Shown here: positions 43,852 to 45,535 of the stretch, piece by piece
Position numbering within the stretch: position 1 is the stretch's first letter
How the letters are laid out: each line of letters opens with the position of its first letter
Source of the DNA: an uncultured Thermoguttaceae bacterium
GTDB taxonomy: Bacteria; Planctomycetota; Planctomycetia; Pirellulales; Thermoguttaceae
Direction: 5' to 3'
Assembly: GCA_938042245.1 (NCBI GenBank)
Contig: CALIRO010000077.1
Location: 1 to 45,535, forward strand
DNA: 45,535 nt
Position numbers and translations under genes: made by a program
The notes under the pieces: model-generated
What the model saw: only the letters and a program-made list of their open reading frames with translations
Databases searched by the model: none
Told to the model about the DNA's origin: nothing

Positions 43852-44112
43852 CCCTCTCCCCTGGTGGGAGAGGGTAGTCTGGGAACCAGATCGGGTGAGT
43901 GCGTCTTCTCCCCTCTCCCCTGGCGGGAGAGGCTGGCTAGCCGTCAGGCTAGCCGGGTGAGTATACCGTGTTGAAGTCAAGGGGGGTTTGGGGAAAAAAG
44001 GAAGTCAATTTGGGTTCATGGCGGGAGCTCCTGGAGAGGTTTAGCAGAGGGAGGTTGCTCCCACCAGGGTGGCCGTTGGCCAAGCCGGCCTCTCCCGCAG
44101 CGGGGAGAGGCG
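43852..44112. repeat. REP-like repeat cluster
   Basis: CCCTCTCCC/GGGAGAGGG at 43852-43874. A composite module in reverse orientation at 43911-43960: CCTCTCCC/GGGAGAGG (43912-43932), hairpin GGCTAGCC-GTCA-GGCTAGCC (43935-43954), then GGGTGAG. A further CCTCTCCC/GGGAGAGG hairpin lies near 44090-44112. Same family as 15971-16221 and 26375-26576. Confidence 0.75.
43952..43985. repeat. 34-bp dispersed repeat, copy 2
   Basis: Identical over 34 bases to 22428-22461 and, like it, directly attached to the GGGTGAG end of a REP-like module. Confidence 0.85.
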
Positions 44113-44248
44113 ATCTTTTTGCAGAGGGGAGAGGCAGTGAACAAAGAAGCAGTCAAAAGGTGGATGGACTGCCGCTTGCGCGGGAATGAGACGTTGGGAA
44201 TGCTCGATTCCCGCTTGTTAGGGGAAGGATTTTCTAGGAAACCTTGTT

Positions 44249-45535
44249 ATGATTCCACTTGATCCGGTAGAGTTGCTCCAGCAGTTGGTACGTATCCCGA
44301 GCGTCAATCCGATGCAGATGCCGACTTCTGAGGGACCACCGGCTGGTCCGGAGGCGGCTGGGCCGGATGCCGGTAGGCCCAACCGCACAGAGCCAGTTTC
44401 CCTCAGTCCGAAGGGATCAGAGCCGGCGGACGGATTTTCTGAGAACATCTATGGTGAAGGCCGGGTAACGGATTTTCTGGAGCAGTGTTGCCGACAGTTT
44501 GGTTTGGAGGTGTTTCGGCAGCCGGTTTTGCCGGGCCGGGAGAATCTAATCGTTCGGCTTCTGGGGCATCCTGCGCCGGAGCAGGGCGGCCAGATTCTGC
44601 TTTGGGACGCCCATCAAGATACGGTTCCGCCAGGAGGGATGCCGGCGCCGTTCGACGCTCCGATTCGCCAAGGTCGTCTTTATGGCCGGGGCGCTTGTGA
44701 TGTCAAAGGCGGCCTGTCGGCCATGCTGACGGCTTTGGCCCGGTTGGCTTCGGAGGAAGCATCACCCCGAAGCGGTTCCGCATCGGCGCCTGGCGAACCG
44801 GTCTCGAGGCCCACCGTCTATCTGGCCGCCACCGTGGACGAAGAGCACGGCATGAGCGGCGCGCGGGCGGTGTGCCAACTATGGGAGACCGGTGCGGGGG
44901 GAATTTTTCCACGTCGGCCCGACGCCGCCATTGTGGCCGAGCCGACCGATCTGCAAATAGTCGTTGCCCACAAAGGCGTCATACGCTGGCGATGCCACAG
45001 CCTGGGGCAGGCCTGCCACAGCAGCCGACCGCACGAAGGCCGGAATGCCATTTATCTGATGGCCGAACTGCTCCAAGCCCTCCAGCAGTATGCCACCCAG
45101 ATCGTGCCGCAGTTGGGTGAGCATCCGCTATGTGGATCGGCTAGTTTGAGCGTGGGGCGGATTTACGGGGGCCAAAGCGTCAACATCGTGCCAGACCGCT
45201 GCACCATCGAAATCGACCGCCGCCTTTTGCCCAGCGAGTCAGCAGAGCAGGCCTGGCAGCACTGTTGGAAGTATCTGGTTGGCCGCCTTTCGCAGCCGGA
45301 CCGGCTGGAAATGGAACCTCCGTGGCCCCCCATTCCGGGCCTTTCCGACGAGTCCAACGGCCCGTTGGCGGAGAAGCTTTCGGCTGTGGTGGCAAAAGTA
45401 ACCGGCCAACCCTGCCAGCGGCTCGGGGCCGATTATACTACAAATGCCGCTTTTTACGCGCAGGCTGGGGTACCTACGGTGGTCTTTGGCCCCGGCAGCA
45501 TCCAGCAAGCGCATACTGCCGACGAATGGATCGCC
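44249..45535 (+). CDS. M20-family metallopeptidase (ArgE/DapE/CPG2-like), 3' end cut
   Basis: 429 codons from the ATG at 44249 run to the window end without a stop; only the last few residues seem missing, since QAHTADEWIA is near the C-terminus in this family. Dinuclear-zinc motifs are clear: first ligand and its partner in DAHQDTVP (H122, D124), bridging Asp in RGACDVKGG (D151), and the catalytic Glu in TVDEEHGMSG. The dimerisation domain follows (KGVIRWRCHSLGQACHSSRPHEG). A Pro/Glu-rich insert at about 23-67 separates PSVNPM from EGRVTDFL. ArgE/DapE-type enzymes hydrolyse N-acyl amino acids; the exact substrate cannot be told. AGGA about 9 bases upstream. Confidence 0.9.
   Translation, partial: MIPLDPVELLQQLVRIPSVNPMQMPTSEGPPAGPEAAGPDAGRPNRTEPVSLSPKGSEPADGFSENIYGEGRVTDFLEQCCRQFGLEVFRQPVLPGRENLIVRLLGHPAPEQGGQILLWDAHQDTVPPGGMPAPFDAPIRQGRLYGRGACDVKGGLSAMLTALARLASEEASPRSGSASAPGEPVSRPTVYLAATVDEEHGMSGARAVCQLWETGAGGIFPRRPDAAIVAEPTDLQIVVAHKGVIRWRCHSLGQACHSSRPHEGRNAIYLMAELLQALQQYATQIVPQLGEHPLCGSASLSVGRIYGGQSVNIVPDRCTIEIDRRLLPSESAEQAWQHCWKYLVGRLSQPDRLEMEPPWPPIPGLSDESNGPLAEKLSAVVAKVTGQPCQRLGADYTTNAAFYAQAGVPTVVFGPGSIQQAHTADEWIA

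Larger units (their letters stand above)
43688..44248. other. intergenic region with REP-like repeats
   Basis: About 560 bases, most of it occupied by REP-like units and the second copy of the 34-bp repeat. No gene is supported. Confidence 0.55.

Overview
The window looks like a piece of a planctomycete chromosome (Pirellulales/Thermoguttaceae-like), judged from gene content only. It has a giant fused ResB-CcsA protein, an ECF sigma factor with a pilin-like (DUF1559-type) membrane anti-sigma, a GAF-PAS protein ending in the planctomycete form of PilZ, a DUF6807 protein, ceramidase-like and two-part acetylxylan-esterase-like exported proteins, a twin-arginine DegT protein and a membrane-anchored squalene-cyclase-repeat protein. 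The DNA is moderately GC-rich with long intergenic spacers. No rRNA, tRNA, CRISPR array, prophage or transposase was seen.

Layout. 1-78 is the end of a WD40 gene on the plus strand. 205-12243 is a minus-strand stretch of separately spaced genes: fused ccsBA, GAF-PAS-PilZ, cyclase-repeat protein, DUF6807 and moaB. 12519-15798 holds three plus-strand genes: HEAT-repeat protein, MBL-fold hydrolase and YchF-like GTPase. After a cluster of palindromic repeats come nnrE (minus) and, divergent from it, a two-gene RND efflux operon (17507-22298). 22494-30226 is again minus strand: esterase, ceramidase-like protein, gatB, galK and a HEPN/MNT toxin-antitoxin pair. 30403-30833 is a gene-free stretch full of GC-rich hairpins. 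From 30916 run a Ski2-like helicase, nifU and nifS (plus), then the sigma/anti-sigma pair (minus), and finally TAT-DegT, a GH127-like hydrolase and an M20 peptidase cut by the window end (plus).

How genes work together. nifU and nifS together supply Fe-S clusters; no nitrogenase genes are present, so a housekeeping role is likely. The sigma and anti-sigma genes overlap and form a signalling unit. MNT and HEPN overlap by ATGA as an antitoxin/toxin pair. The RND adaptor and permease form a pump without their own outer-membrane channel. Several exported hydrolases (esterase, GH127, ceramidase-like) plus galK fit a polysaccharide-degrading lifestyle.

Non-coding signal. Palindromic REP-like modules recur at four main sites, and two share a 34-bp tail. 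The least explained signal is the array of C-run/G-run hairpins at 30403-30833, with possible competing pairings; it may be a structured RNA or leader. Smaller arrays of the same style lie near 7814-7962 and 39558-39737. Function names come from recognised motifs read by eye; no database search was possible.
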